Part shown: one piece after another, positions 42,037 through 49,057 of the stretch
Layout: every line of letters begins with the position of its first letter
Numbering within the stretch: position 1 is the stretch's first letter
DNA from: Pararhodobacter aggregans
Lineage (GTDB): Bacteria > Pseudomonadota > Alphaproteobacteria > Rhodobacterales > Rhodobacteraceae
Direction of reading: 5' to 3'
Assembly: GCF_003075525.1 (NCBI RefSeq)
Contig: NZ_QDDR01000007.1
Location: 186,001 to 250,000, forward strand
Length of the DNA stretch: 64,000 nt
Notes under the pieces: generated by a model
Database searches by the model: none
Told to the model about the DNA's origin: nothing
Seen by the model: the letters and a program-made list of their open reading frames with translations, nothing else
Made by a program: the position numbers and the translations under genes

Positions 42037-43071
42037 TTACTCGCCGTGGACGGCGATGGCGGCGCGGGCCCGGGCGATCAGCCCCGCCCCGTCGATGCCC
42101 TGCCCCGCCACATCGGCGATCCAGCGCTGCGCCACCGCCTCGTCCGGGGCGCGGAAACTCTCCCAGGCTTCGGGGCTCAGCTGCACCACGGGCCGCGTCC
42201 GGGCCATCCGCGCCGCCATCTCGGCCTCGAACGCATCGAAACCCGCCCCGACCTCGGCAGCGATGGTCAGGCCGGAATTGGCGTCGATCACCGCGCGCAG
42301 ATCCTCGGGCAGGCTCTCGTAGCGCTCGCGGTTCATGGCAAAGAGGAAGACCATGGTTCCGGCCCGCGCGCCCTCCGGCCCCTCGACCGAGGCGCCGGTG
42401 ATCTCGGCCAGACCCATCGGGCCCGCGGCCTCGAAAGGCAGAAGCGCGCCCTCGACCGCGCCCCGCGACAGTGCCTGCGGCAGGTCGGGCACCGGCATGT
42501 TGACGGGTTCCGCGCCCCAGGCCTCGATCAGCCAGCCACCGATGCGCGAGGGGGTCCTGAGCCGCATTCCCTGCAGATCGCCGACGCCCCCGATCGCCCC
42601 GCCCCGCATGTGCAGCACATAGCCGGAATGGACATGGACCAGCAGCGGATGCACGTCCTGTAGATCCTCGGCCAGGTCGGGCATCAGGTCCTGAATGGCC
42701 AGCGTCGTCGCCTCGGCCGAGTTCTGGTGCACGCCCGGCAGTTCGAACACCTCGAGCCGCTTGAAGAGGCCGGGCGTGTAGCTGGGCAGCGTCCAGACGA
42801 TATCGGCCACGCCGTCGCGGACCTGGCGGTACAGCTCGGGCGCGGCGCCCCCCATCGACATGGCCGGATAGATCTCGACCGCGATGCGGCCGCCCGATTG
42901 CTCCTGCACGCGCTGGGCCCAGGGTTCCAGCAGCACCCGCTGGGCGGTGGAATTCGGCCCCAGGAAATGGTGAACGGTCAGCGTGACCTCTTGCGCCAGC
43001 GCCTGTCCGGCGGCGGAAAGGCCCAGCGCCAGCGCCAAGGCGGCGGCGAAACCCTTGGATTCGATGTGCAT
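42037..43071 (-). CDS. dctP: TRAP transporter substrate-binding protein DctP
   Basis: A 344-residue periplasmic protein with signal peptide (cleavage near ALA-QE). DctP features are VTLTVHHFLGPNSTAQ at the start, SPSYTPG-like substrate region (LPSYTPGLFKRLEVFELPG), and MRLRTPSRIGGWLIEAWGAE, whose Arg normally salt-bridges the ligand carboxylate. GGGGAGTGAG precedes the ATG. It is divergent from the BKACE operon and shares its regulatory region, so the imported compound is probably the BKACE pathway substrate. Confidence 0.93.
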   Translation of the reverse strand: MHIESKGFAAALALALGLSAAGQALAQEVTLTVHHFLGPNSTAQRVLLEPWAQRVQEQSGGRIAVEIYPAMSMGGAAPELYRQVRDGVADIVWTLPSYTPGLFKRLEVFELPGVHQNSAEATTLAIQDLMPDLAEDLQDVHPLLVHVHSGYVLHMRGGAIGGVGDLQGMRLRTPSRIGGWLIEAWGAEPVNMPVPDLPQALSRGAVEGALLPFEAAGPMGLAEITGASVEGPEGARAGTMVFLFAMNRERYESLPEDLRAVIDANSGLTIAAEVGAGFDAFEAEMAARMARTRPVVQLSPEAWESFRAPDEAVAQRWIADVAGQGIDGAGLIARARAAIAVHGE

Positions 43072-43143
43072 CTCTCACTCCCCGACTGATGCCGCGCCGG
43101 GTCCGATCCTCGGCGCCGGCTGGACCTTAGCGCAGCGCCACGT

Positions 43144-43167
43144 ATCGGATTACTGGCAATTTCCGAT
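43144..43167. promoter_or_regulatory. Degenerate third copy of the divergent-operon dyad
   Basis: ATCGGA and TCCGAT flank a 12-base spacer. The left half (TATCGG) matches the two good sites nearby but the right half is displaced, so it could be a secondary or activation site. Confidence 0.35.
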
Positions 43168-43173
43168 GCGAAC

Positions 43174-43190
43174 TATCGGCCAGACCGATA
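43174..43190. promoter_or_regulatory. NodD-type LysR operator proximal to dctP
   Basis: TATCGGCCAGACCGATA is a perfect dyad with TATCGG/CCGATA arms. Its inner 15 bases fit ATC-N9-GAT, the NodD-type LysR box, and also T-N11-A. It ends 103 bases from the dctP start codon. The NodD-like LysR gene at 45506 is the obvious candidate. Confidence 0.68.
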
Positions 43191-43229
43191 CGAAACCCAT
43201 CTGCGCACCGCCCCGATCCGGCAACCAAC

Positions 43230-43246
43230 TATCGGCCCGACCGATA
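43230..43246. promoter_or_regulatory. NodD-type LysR operator proximal to the BKACE operon
   Basis: TATCGGCCCGACCGATA repeats the dctP-side site with one central change and is extended to CTATCGG...CCGATAG. It ends 103 bases before the BKACE start, mirroring the other site exactly. The two centres are 56 bases apart. Confidence 0.68.
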
Positions 43247-43348
43247 GCTCGCGTCGAAAATACGGCGAAACGCTTTGCCGGGAAGGCGGCTAGGGTCCGG
43301 CCAACCGGGCCGCCCAGGCGGCCGCCGGTCCATCCAAGGGAGGTTCGC

Positions 43349-44236
43349 TTGAGCTCGAAACTGATCATCACCGTGGCGCCGACCGGGGGCATGGCCCCGA
43401 AAGAGGCCTCGCCGCATCTGCCCACCCAGCCGGACGAGATCGCCGCCTCGGTCACCGCCTCGGCCAGGGCGGGCGCCGCCATCGCCGCGCTGCACGCGCG
43501 CCGCCCCGACCATCTGGCGACCTGCAACCCGGACATCTACCGCGCCATCAACGACAGGGTGCGCGCGGGCTCGGACATCATCATCAACAACTCGACCGGC
43601 GGCGGCTCGACCGGCGACATGGTGATCGAACGCCCCGACGGCATCTGCGAGAACAATTTCGACGAACGCCTGAAGGGCACGATGGCGGGCGCCGAGATGT
43701 GCACCATGGACGCCTTCACCGCTGTCGATACCGTGGTCCCGGGCAAGGAATTGCTGGTCCTGACCACGCCCGCCCGCTGCGAGGTTCTGGCGCAAGCGAT
43801 GCAGGCCAAAGGCATCAAGCCGGAATGGGAGGTCTTCAGCCCCGCCCATATCATCAACGACGCCGTGCGCCTGATCCAGAAGGGCTATGACAAGCCGCCC
43901 TATTTCTTCAACTTCGTGCTCGGCGCGAACCGCAATTTCCAGGGCGCCATGCCCTATTCGCACGACATCCTCGAATCGATGATCAAGCTGCTGCCGCCCG
44001 GGTCGATCTGGAACATCTCGGCCATCGGCACGGCGCAGCTGGCGGGGACCACGCAGGCGATGCTCTGGGGCGGGCATGTGCGGGTCGGGCTGGAGGACAA
44101 CCTCTATTACGCCAAGGGCGAGAAGGCGACGAACGAGCAACTGGTCGCCCGCACCGTCCGCATCGCCAGCGAGTTGCAGCTCGACATCGCCACCCCGGCC
44201 GAGGCCCGCGCCATGCTGGGGCTGAAAGCGCCATGA
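43349..44236 (+). CDS. BKACE-family beta-keto acid cleavage enzyme (DUF849)
   Basis: A 295-residue TIM-barrel enzyme. Family members react a beta-keto acid with acetyl-CoA to give acetoacetate and a new acyl-CoA. Visible signatures are IITVAPTGGMAPKEASPHLP, STGGGSTGDM and the metal/catalytic block HVRVGLEDNLYY (Arg, Glu, Asp). The usual HxH zinc motif reads ALH in IAALHARRPD, so the first His is Ala. I recall close relatives sharing this change, so it may mark a subgroup. Translation starts at TTG 43349, supported by AAGGGAGG 6 bases upstream. It is the first gene of BKACE-thioesterase-cyclase-LysR. The substrate is unknown. Confidence 0.88.
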   Translation: MSSKLIITVAPTGGMAPKEASPHLPTQPDEIAASVTASARAGAAIAALHARRPDHLATCNPDIYRAINDRVRAGSDIIINNSTGGGSTGDMVIERPDGICENNFDERLKGTMAGAEMCTMDAFTAVDTVVPGKELLVLTTPARCEVLAQAMQAKGIKPEWEVFSPAHIINDAVRLIQKGYDKPPYFFNFVLGANRNFQGAMPYSHDILESMIKLLPPGSIWNISAIGTAQLAGTTQAMLWGGHVRVGLEDNLYYAKGEKATNEQLVARTVRIASELQLDIATPAEARAMLGLKAP

Positions 44237-44673
44237 GCGGGACGGCGCTGGTCTGCACGACCGAACGGCTGGTGGCGTGGAGCGAATGCGACCCCGCCGG
44301 GATCGTCTATTACCCCCGCTACGCCGAGATGTGCGACGCCAACACCAACGCGCTCTTTGCCCAGGCCACGGGTCTGGGCAAGCGCGAGACGCAGGCGCGC
44401 TACGGAATTGTCGGCTGGCCGATGGTCTCGTCCGGCCAGCGCTATCTGAAGCCCGCGACCTATGGCGACGTGGTGCGGGTCAGCAGCCGGGTGCTGCGGT
44501 TCGGGGGCTCGTCCATCGAGCTCTCGCACCGGATCGAGCATCGGGACGGCAGCCCGATTGCCGAACTGACCGATACCCGCGTCTGGGCGGTGCCCCATCC
44601 CGAGAAGCCGGGCGCCATCAAGGCCGCAAAGCTGCCCGCCGATTTCACCGCCTGTTTCTTTACCGAAGGGTGA
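44233..44673 (+). CDS. Acyl-CoA thioesterase of the 4HBT hot-dog family
   Basis: A 146-residue hot-dog protein with the catalytic signature WSECDPAGIVYYPRYAEMCD. It overlaps the BKACE stop by ATGA, so its natural substrate is probably the acyl-CoA released by the BKACE step. The same pairing occurs in carnitine degradation, where the thioesterase hydrolyses betainyl-CoA. No carnitine dehydrogenase gene is present here. Confidence 0.86.
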   Translation: MSGTALVCTTERLVAWSECDPAGIVYYPRYAEMCDANTNALFAQATGLGKRETQARYGIVGWPMVSSGQRYLKPATYGDVVRVSSRVLRFGGSSIELSHRIEHRDGSPIAELTDTRVWAVPHPEKPGAIKAAKLPADFTACFFTEG

Positions 44674-44675
44674 CC

Positions 44676-45446
44676 ATGAGCCGCCTGATCGACCTGTCCG
44701 TCGCGCTGAAAGCCGGGATCGCCTCGGACCCGCCGCATATGCTGCCGAAGATCGACTATCTCGACCATGCCAAGGGGGCCGAGGAATTCGCCATGCTGTT
44801 CCCCGGCCTTGCCCCGGCGGACCTGCCGGGGGGCGCCGGGGCGGCCATCGAATGGGTGACGATGACCACCCATAACGGGACGCATATGGACGCGCCCTGG
44901 CATTTCCACCCGACGATGGACGGCGGCGCCCCGGCGCTGACCATCGACCAGATCCCGCTCGACTGGTGCTACGGGGCGGGGGTGAAGCTCGATTTCCGCG
45001 ACCGGCCGGACGGGCATGTCTGCTCGGCCGCCGAGGTGCAGGCGGAACTGGCGCGGATCGGGCACCGGCTCGCGCCGTTCGACATCGTGCTGGTCAACAC
45101 CGCGGCGGGCGCGGCCTATGGCCAGCCGGATTTCCTGGACCGGGGCTGCGGGCTGGGGCGCGAGGCGACGCTGTGGCTGCTGGAACAGGGCGTGCGCGTG
45201 ACCGGCACCGACGCCTGGAGCTGGGACGCCCCCTTCCGCCACACCCGCGAGCGCTTCGCCGCTTCCGGCGATCCCTCGATCATCTGGGAGGGGCACAAGG
45301 CCGGGATGGAGCGCGGCTATTGCCATATGGAGAAGCTGACCAATCTGCCCCTGCTGCCCGCCACCGGCTTTCGGGTCAGCGCCTTCCCGGTCAAGGTCGA
45401 GGGGGCCTCGGCCGGCTGGGTGCGGGCGGTGGCGCATCTGCCGTGA
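44676..45446 (+). CDS. Cyclase-family metal hydrolase (KynB/isatin hydrolase fold)
   Basis: A 256-residue protein with the metal-binding HNGTHMDAPWHFHP motif (HxGTHxDxPxH), and later GTDAWSWDAPF and WEGHKAGMERGYCHMEKLTN. The fold hydrolyses amides or lactams, as in kynurenine formamidase (to kynurenine) and isatin hydrolase (to isatinate). Either would eventually give anthranilate, which the operon at 48.6-55.8 kb can degrade, but this link is speculative. It starts 2 bases after the thioesterase stop. Confidence 0.85.
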   Translation: MSRLIDLSVALKAGIASDPPHMLPKIDYLDHAKGAEEFAMLFPGLAPADLPGGAGAAIEWVTMTTHNGTHMDAPWHFHPTMDGGAPALTIDQIPLDWCYGAGVKLDFRDRPDGHVCSAAEVQAELARIGHRLAPFDIVLVNTAAGAAYGQPDFLDRGCGLGREATLWLLEQGVRVTGTDAWSWDAPFRHTRERFAASGDPSIIWEGHKAGMERGYCHMEKLTNLPLLPATGFRVSAFPVKVEGASAGWVRAVAHLP

Positions 45447-45505
45447 CCCATTGACAGCGCGCCCGGCCTTTGCCCCCTTGGAGCCCGGGCGCGCGGAGAG
45501 ACTGC

Positions 45506-46414
45506 ATGCGGTTCAAGGGGCTCGACCTCAATCTGATGGTGGCGCTGGACCATCTGCTGACCGAGCGCAATGTCTCGCGCGCGGCGGACAAGCTGTTCCT
45601 CAGCCAATCCGCCACCTCGGGCGCGCTGGCCCGGCTGCGCGAATTCTTCGGCGACGATCTCTTGGTGCCGGTCGGCCGCAAGATGACCCTGACGCCCCGG
45701 GCGCAGGAACTGGCCGTGGCGATCCGCGCGGCGCTGATGCAGATCGAGACGACGATCATCGAACAGCCGCGGCTGGACCTGTCGACCGCCCGGCGCAGCC
45801 TGCGGGTCATCACCTCGGATTACGTGGGGATCGCCTTTTTCGCCCGCGTCGTGCAGTCGATCCAGGCCGAGGCCCCGGGGATCAGTTTCACTTTCGTGAC
45901 CCCCTCGTCCGACGCGACGCGCCAGATCGCCCGGGGGCAGGTCGACCTTGCGGTGATGCCGGAACGGTTCCTGGCGCCCGACCATCCCTCGCACCTGCTC
46001 TTCGCCGATGGCTATGCGGTGATTGTCGACGCGCAGAACGCCCGGGTGGGCGAGGCGCTGGATCTGGAGACCTTCATGGCCCTGCCGCAGGTCTCGGTCC
46101 AGCTGATCGACGGGCCGCCCAGCTACGAGACGGCGCTGGCCGACCGCTTCGGCAACAGCCGGGTGATCGACGTGCTGGCGACGAATTTCTCCAGCGTGCC
46201 GTTCTTCGTGCTGGGCACGCAGCGGGCGGCCATCGTCCACCAGCGGCTGGCGCAGATCGTCTGCGCGATGATGCCGCTGCGGATGTACCCGCCGCCGATG
46301 CCCCTGCCCGAGCTGAGGATCGCCCTGCAATGGCACCAGCTGGCCGATGGCGACCCGCTCCTGCGCCATGTCCGCACCCGGATCCTGGAGATCGCCGCGG
46401 CCGAGGGTCTCTGA
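45506..46414 (+). CDS. NodD-like LysR-family transcriptional regulator
   Basis: A 302-residue LysR protein whose N-terminus (MRFKGLDLNLMVALDHLLTE, then ADKLFLSQSATSGALARLRE) is strikingly NodD-like. The ligand domain follows from about residue 90. It lies 59 bases after the cyclase gene, with its own GGAG, and ends 2 bases before the convergent monooxygenase stop. The ATC-N9-GAT dyads at 43174 and 43230 match the NodD-type box, so it probably controls both dctPQM and the BKACE operon. Confidence 0.9.
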   Translation: MRFKGLDLNLMVALDHLLTERNVSRAADKLFLSQSATSGALARLREFFGDDLLVPVGRKMTLTPRAQELAVAIRAALMQIETTIIEQPRLDLSTARRSLRVITSDYVGIAFFARVVQSIQAEAPGISFTFVTPSSDATRQIARGQVDLAVMPERFLAPDHPSHLLFADGYAVIVDAQNARVGEALDLETFMALPQVSVQLIDGPPSYETALADRFGNSRVIDVLATNFSSVPFFVLGTQRAAIVHQRLAQIVCAMMPLRMYPPPMPLPELRIALQWHQLADGDPLLRHVRTRILEIAAAEGL

Positions 46415-46416
46415 CC

Positions 46417-47628
46417 TCAGCCGCCCGCCTTGGTGAACCCGGCGATGCGGCGGTAATTGGCGGCCACCTCGTCCAGCTCGGCCTGGGTAATCAGATCCTC
46501 GATCCGGTCCTGCGGCCCGGTGACCCGCGCGGCAGCGATATCCAGCACCTGCTCGGGCCCGCCCAGCCGGTTGGCGCGCACCACATTGGCAGCGATGGGC
46601 AGGCGCGCCTCCTCGTAGGCGCGCAGCCCCAGGGGACCGGGCGCCGCCGTCAGCGCATCGGCCAGCGCGCGGGCGTCCAGCACCGCCTGGCTCGCGCCAT
46701 TGGCGCCGATCGGGTACATCGGATGCGCGGCATCGCCCAGCAGCGTCACGCGCCCCTCGGTCCAGAAGGGCAGCGGGTCACGGTCGATCATCGGGAATTC
46801 CGTCACGATCTCCGTGGCTTCCAGAATCGCGGCGATATCCATGTCGGGCATCTGGAAGGCGCGGAACGGGGTGATGTAATCCATCGTCGCCCCCCGCCGC
46901 CAATCGGCGTCGTCGATGTGGCGCGGGGCGGAATGGCGGATCTCGGCCACCCAATTGGTCAGCGCGCGACCCTTCCGGCGGGCCTGTTCGCTGATCGGAT
47001 AGGTCACGAACTTGCAATCGTGATCCCCGGCGATGACCATCGTGCGGCCGTCGCCGATCATCGGCATCTCGACCGCGCCACGGAACATCATCGTGCCCTC
47101 GTAATTGAGCGGCCCGTCACCCGGATGCATCTGTGCCCGGATCGGCGAGCGCAGCCCCTCGGCCCCCACCACCAGATCGCCCCGCAGGCTGCTGCCATCG
47201 GCGAACAGCACCTCGGCGCCCGCCGCATCCTGCCGGTAGCCGGTGACCGGGCGCCCGGTCTCGACCGCGCCCGCCCCGGCCCGCGCCCGCAGCGCATCGA
47301 GCAGCAGGAACTGCAGCTCGCCCCGGTGGATCGAGTATTGCGGCGCCGGGAAACCCGCCGCCATGTTGCGCGGATCGGACTGGATCAGATGGCCGAAGCG
47401 CGTGCGGTACTCGATGCAGCGGGTCTGGATGGCCATGGCATCCAGCGCCTCGGTCAGGCCCAGACCGCGCAGGATCCCTGAGGCCGAGGACATGACGTTG
47501 ATGCCGACACCCAGCGGCCGGATCTCGGCCACGGATTCGAGGACCTTCACCTCGAAACCCGCCTCATGCAGGCAGAGCCCCGCCGTCAGCCCGCCGATCC
47601 CGCCCCCGGCAATGATGATCTTGACCAT
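46417..47628 (-). CDS. FAD-dependent aromatic monooxygenase (PhzS-like)
   Basis: A 403-residue group A flavin monooxygenase. FAD fold IIIAGGGIGGLTAGLCLHEAG, then IRPLGVGINVMSSASG, QYSIHRGELQFLLLDALR, YEGTMMFRGAVE, PMIDRDPLPFW and the FAD-ribityl motif GDAAHPMYPIGANGASQAV. These blocks are shared with PhzS (5-methylphenazine-1-carboxylate 1-monooxygenase), and salicylate hydroxylases are more distant. Probably a decarboxylating or simple hydroxylation of an aromatic or heteroaromatic acid. It is divergent from the AraC gene, its likely regulator. Confidence 0.86.
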   Translation of the reverse strand: MVKIIIAGGGIGGLTAGLCLHEAGFEVKVLESVAEIRPLGVGINVMSSASGILRGLGLTEALDAMAIQTRCIEYRTRFGHLIQSDPRNMAAGFPAPQYSIHRGELQFLLLDALRARAGAGAVETGRPVTGYRQDAAGAEVLFADGSSLRGDLVVGAEGLRSPIRAQMHPGDGPLNYEGTMMFRGAVEMPMIGDGRTMVIAGDHDCKFVTYPISEQARRKGRALTNWVAEIRHSAPRHIDDADWRRGATMDYITPFRAFQMPDMDIAAILEATEIVTEFPMIDRDPLPFWTEGRVTLLGDAAHPMYPIGANGASQAVLDARALADALTAAPGPLGLRAYEEARLPIAANVVRANRLGGPEQVLDIAAARVTGPQDRIEDLITQAELDEVAANYRRIAGFTKAGG

Positions 47629-47752
47629 GGTCTTCCCCTCCCCGTGGCGCAGAACTTCTGTGCCTGTCCTGCCCTCATCTCACCCCGCGGGGCCTGTGCG
47701 GACAAGCCACGCAGGTGATAAAGACTTTTCAATTCGCAACCTCGGGATTGCC

Positions 47753-48634
47753 ATGACGCGCCCCTATCTCGACCGTCACCGCTTCGTCCTCGGCGATGCC
47801 TCGGCGCATCTGGGCTTCCTGCATTGCGAGCGGCTGGCGGCGCGCAGCCATATCCATGACTGGTCGGTCGAGGCGCATTTCCACGAGGGCCTGTCGCAGG
47901 TGCTGGTCTTTGCGGGTGGCGTTGTCGAGGCGCTGGTCGACCACAGCCCGGCCCGGATCGAGGGGCCCGCCGTGCTCTGGCTGCCGGCGCTGTGCAGCCA
48001 TGCCTTCCGCTATCCCGTGGGCATGCAGGGCTGGTCGATCACGCTGCCCGCCAGCGACACCGCCCGCATCGCCGCCGAGGCGCCGTGGCTGGACAGCTGG
48101 ATCGCCCGTCCGCAGGTGCTGTCAGGACCGGGCCTGACCGAAACGCTGCTGCCCCTCGTCGCCCGGATCGAAGGCGAGAGCACCGGCACCAGCGCCGACC
48201 GCAGCATGGCGCTTGAGGCGCTGTTCCGGCTTCTGCTGATCGAGATGGGGCGCGGGCTGGCGGCCGAGGGCGCGGCCGCCACCGGCATCGCCGGGCGCAA
48301 GCAGCAGCTGGTCGCGCGCTTCCAGCGGCTGGTGGACGAAACCGCCCCCCTGCCCGACGCCGCCGCGCTGGCCCGCAGCCTGTCGGTCACGCGCACGCAT
48401 CTGACCCGGGCGATCCGCGAGGTCACCGGCCGCACCGCCAGCGAGATCCTGGCCGAACAGCGGGTGCTGCGGGCCCGCCGCAGCCTGGCCTTCAGCCCCG
48501 AGCCGATCAGCGCCATCGCCTATGAGCTGGGGTTCTCCAGCCCGTCCTATTTCACCCGCTTCCTGGTGGCCCGGACCGGCGAAACGCCCAGCGCCTTCCG
48601 CCAGCGCTTTCGCCGGGGCCTGACCGCGGGTTAG
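47753..48634 (+). CDS. AraC-family transcriptional regulator
   Basis: A 293-residue regulator with an N-terminal cupin-like sensing domain (about 1-150: SHIHDWSVEAHFHEGLSQ) and a C-terminal double helix-turn-helix (about 190-290: LARSLSVTRTHLTRAIREVT, then ISAIAYELGFSSPSYFTRFL). The layout is PobR-like, as in activators of aromatic hydroxylase genes. It is divergent from the PhzS-like monooxygenase with 124 bases between starts. An upstream in-frame extension overlaps that gene and is rejected. Confidence 0.88.
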   Translation: MTRPYLDRHRFVLGDASAHLGFLHCERLAARSHIHDWSVEAHFHEGLSQVLVFAGGVVEALVDHSPARIEGPAVLWLPALCSHAFRYPVGMQGWSITLPASDTARIAAEAPWLDSWIARPQVLSGPGLTETLLPLVARIEGESTGTSADRSMALEALFRLLLIEMGRGLAAEGAAATGIAGRKQQLVARFQRLVDETAPLPDAAALARSLSVTRTHLTRAIREVTGRTASEILAEQRVLRARRSLAFSPEPISAIAYELGFSSPSYFTRFLVARTGETPSAFRQRFRRGLTAG

Positions 48635-49035
48635 GCTTTCGGGGCGATGTAGGCCGTGGCCTCGATCTCCAGAAGCGCCTCGTCCTCGACCAGATCCTTG
48701 ACCACGACCAGCGACATGGCCGGGAAATGCTTGCCCAGCACCCGGCGATAGGCCGCCCCGATCTCGCGCTGATGGGCGAGGTAGGTGGCCTTGTCCTTGA
48801 CGAACCAGGTCAGGCGGCCGATGTCGCCGGCCTCGCCGCCCGCGGCCTGGACCACGGCCAGGATATTCGCCAGCACCTGTTCCATCTGGCCGATGAAATC
48901 CTTGGCGACGAAGACCTTGTCGGCGTTCCAGCCGATCTGGCCGCCGACATGCAGCGTGCCGTCGGCCATCAGCATGCCATTGGCATAGCCCAGCGCCGGG
49001 GCCCAGCCCTCGGGGTGAATGACGGTCGGTTTCAT
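48631..49035 (-). CDS. RidA/YjgF-family protein
   Basis: A 134-residue Rid protein (HVGGQIGWNADKVFVAKDFI, ILAVVQAAGGEAGDIGRLTW, ending LLEIEATAYIAP). The arginine needed for imine deamination in canonical RidA (the PAR motif) appears as Met in FPAMSLVVVKDL, so it belongs to another Rid subgroup. It is the last gene of the 2-aminobenzoyl-CoA operon, 22 bases after the ligase. Since that pathway passes through a cyclic enamine, enamine/imine hydrolysis would make sense but is not proven. Confidence 0.86.
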   Translation of the reverse strand: MKPTVIHPEGWAPALGYANGMLMADGTLHVGGQIGWNADKVFVAKDFIGQMEQVLANILAVVQAAGGEAGDIGRLTWFVKDKATYLAHQREIGAAYRRVLGKHFPAMSLVVVKDLVEDEALLEIEATAYIAPKA

Positions 49036-49057
49036 GGTGGTACTCCGGTTGACTGGC

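Noticed and set aside
43072-43348. Small gene in the dctP-BKACE gap
   Set aside because: Open frames there have no ribosome sites and cross the operator dyads, so the gap is best read as a divergent regulatory region.
44233-45446. Carnitine degradation operon
   Set aside because: BKACE plus a hot-dog thioesterase recalls dehydrocarnitine cleavage, but no carnitine dehydrogenase or betaine-type transporter is present and a cyclase-fold hydrolase is.
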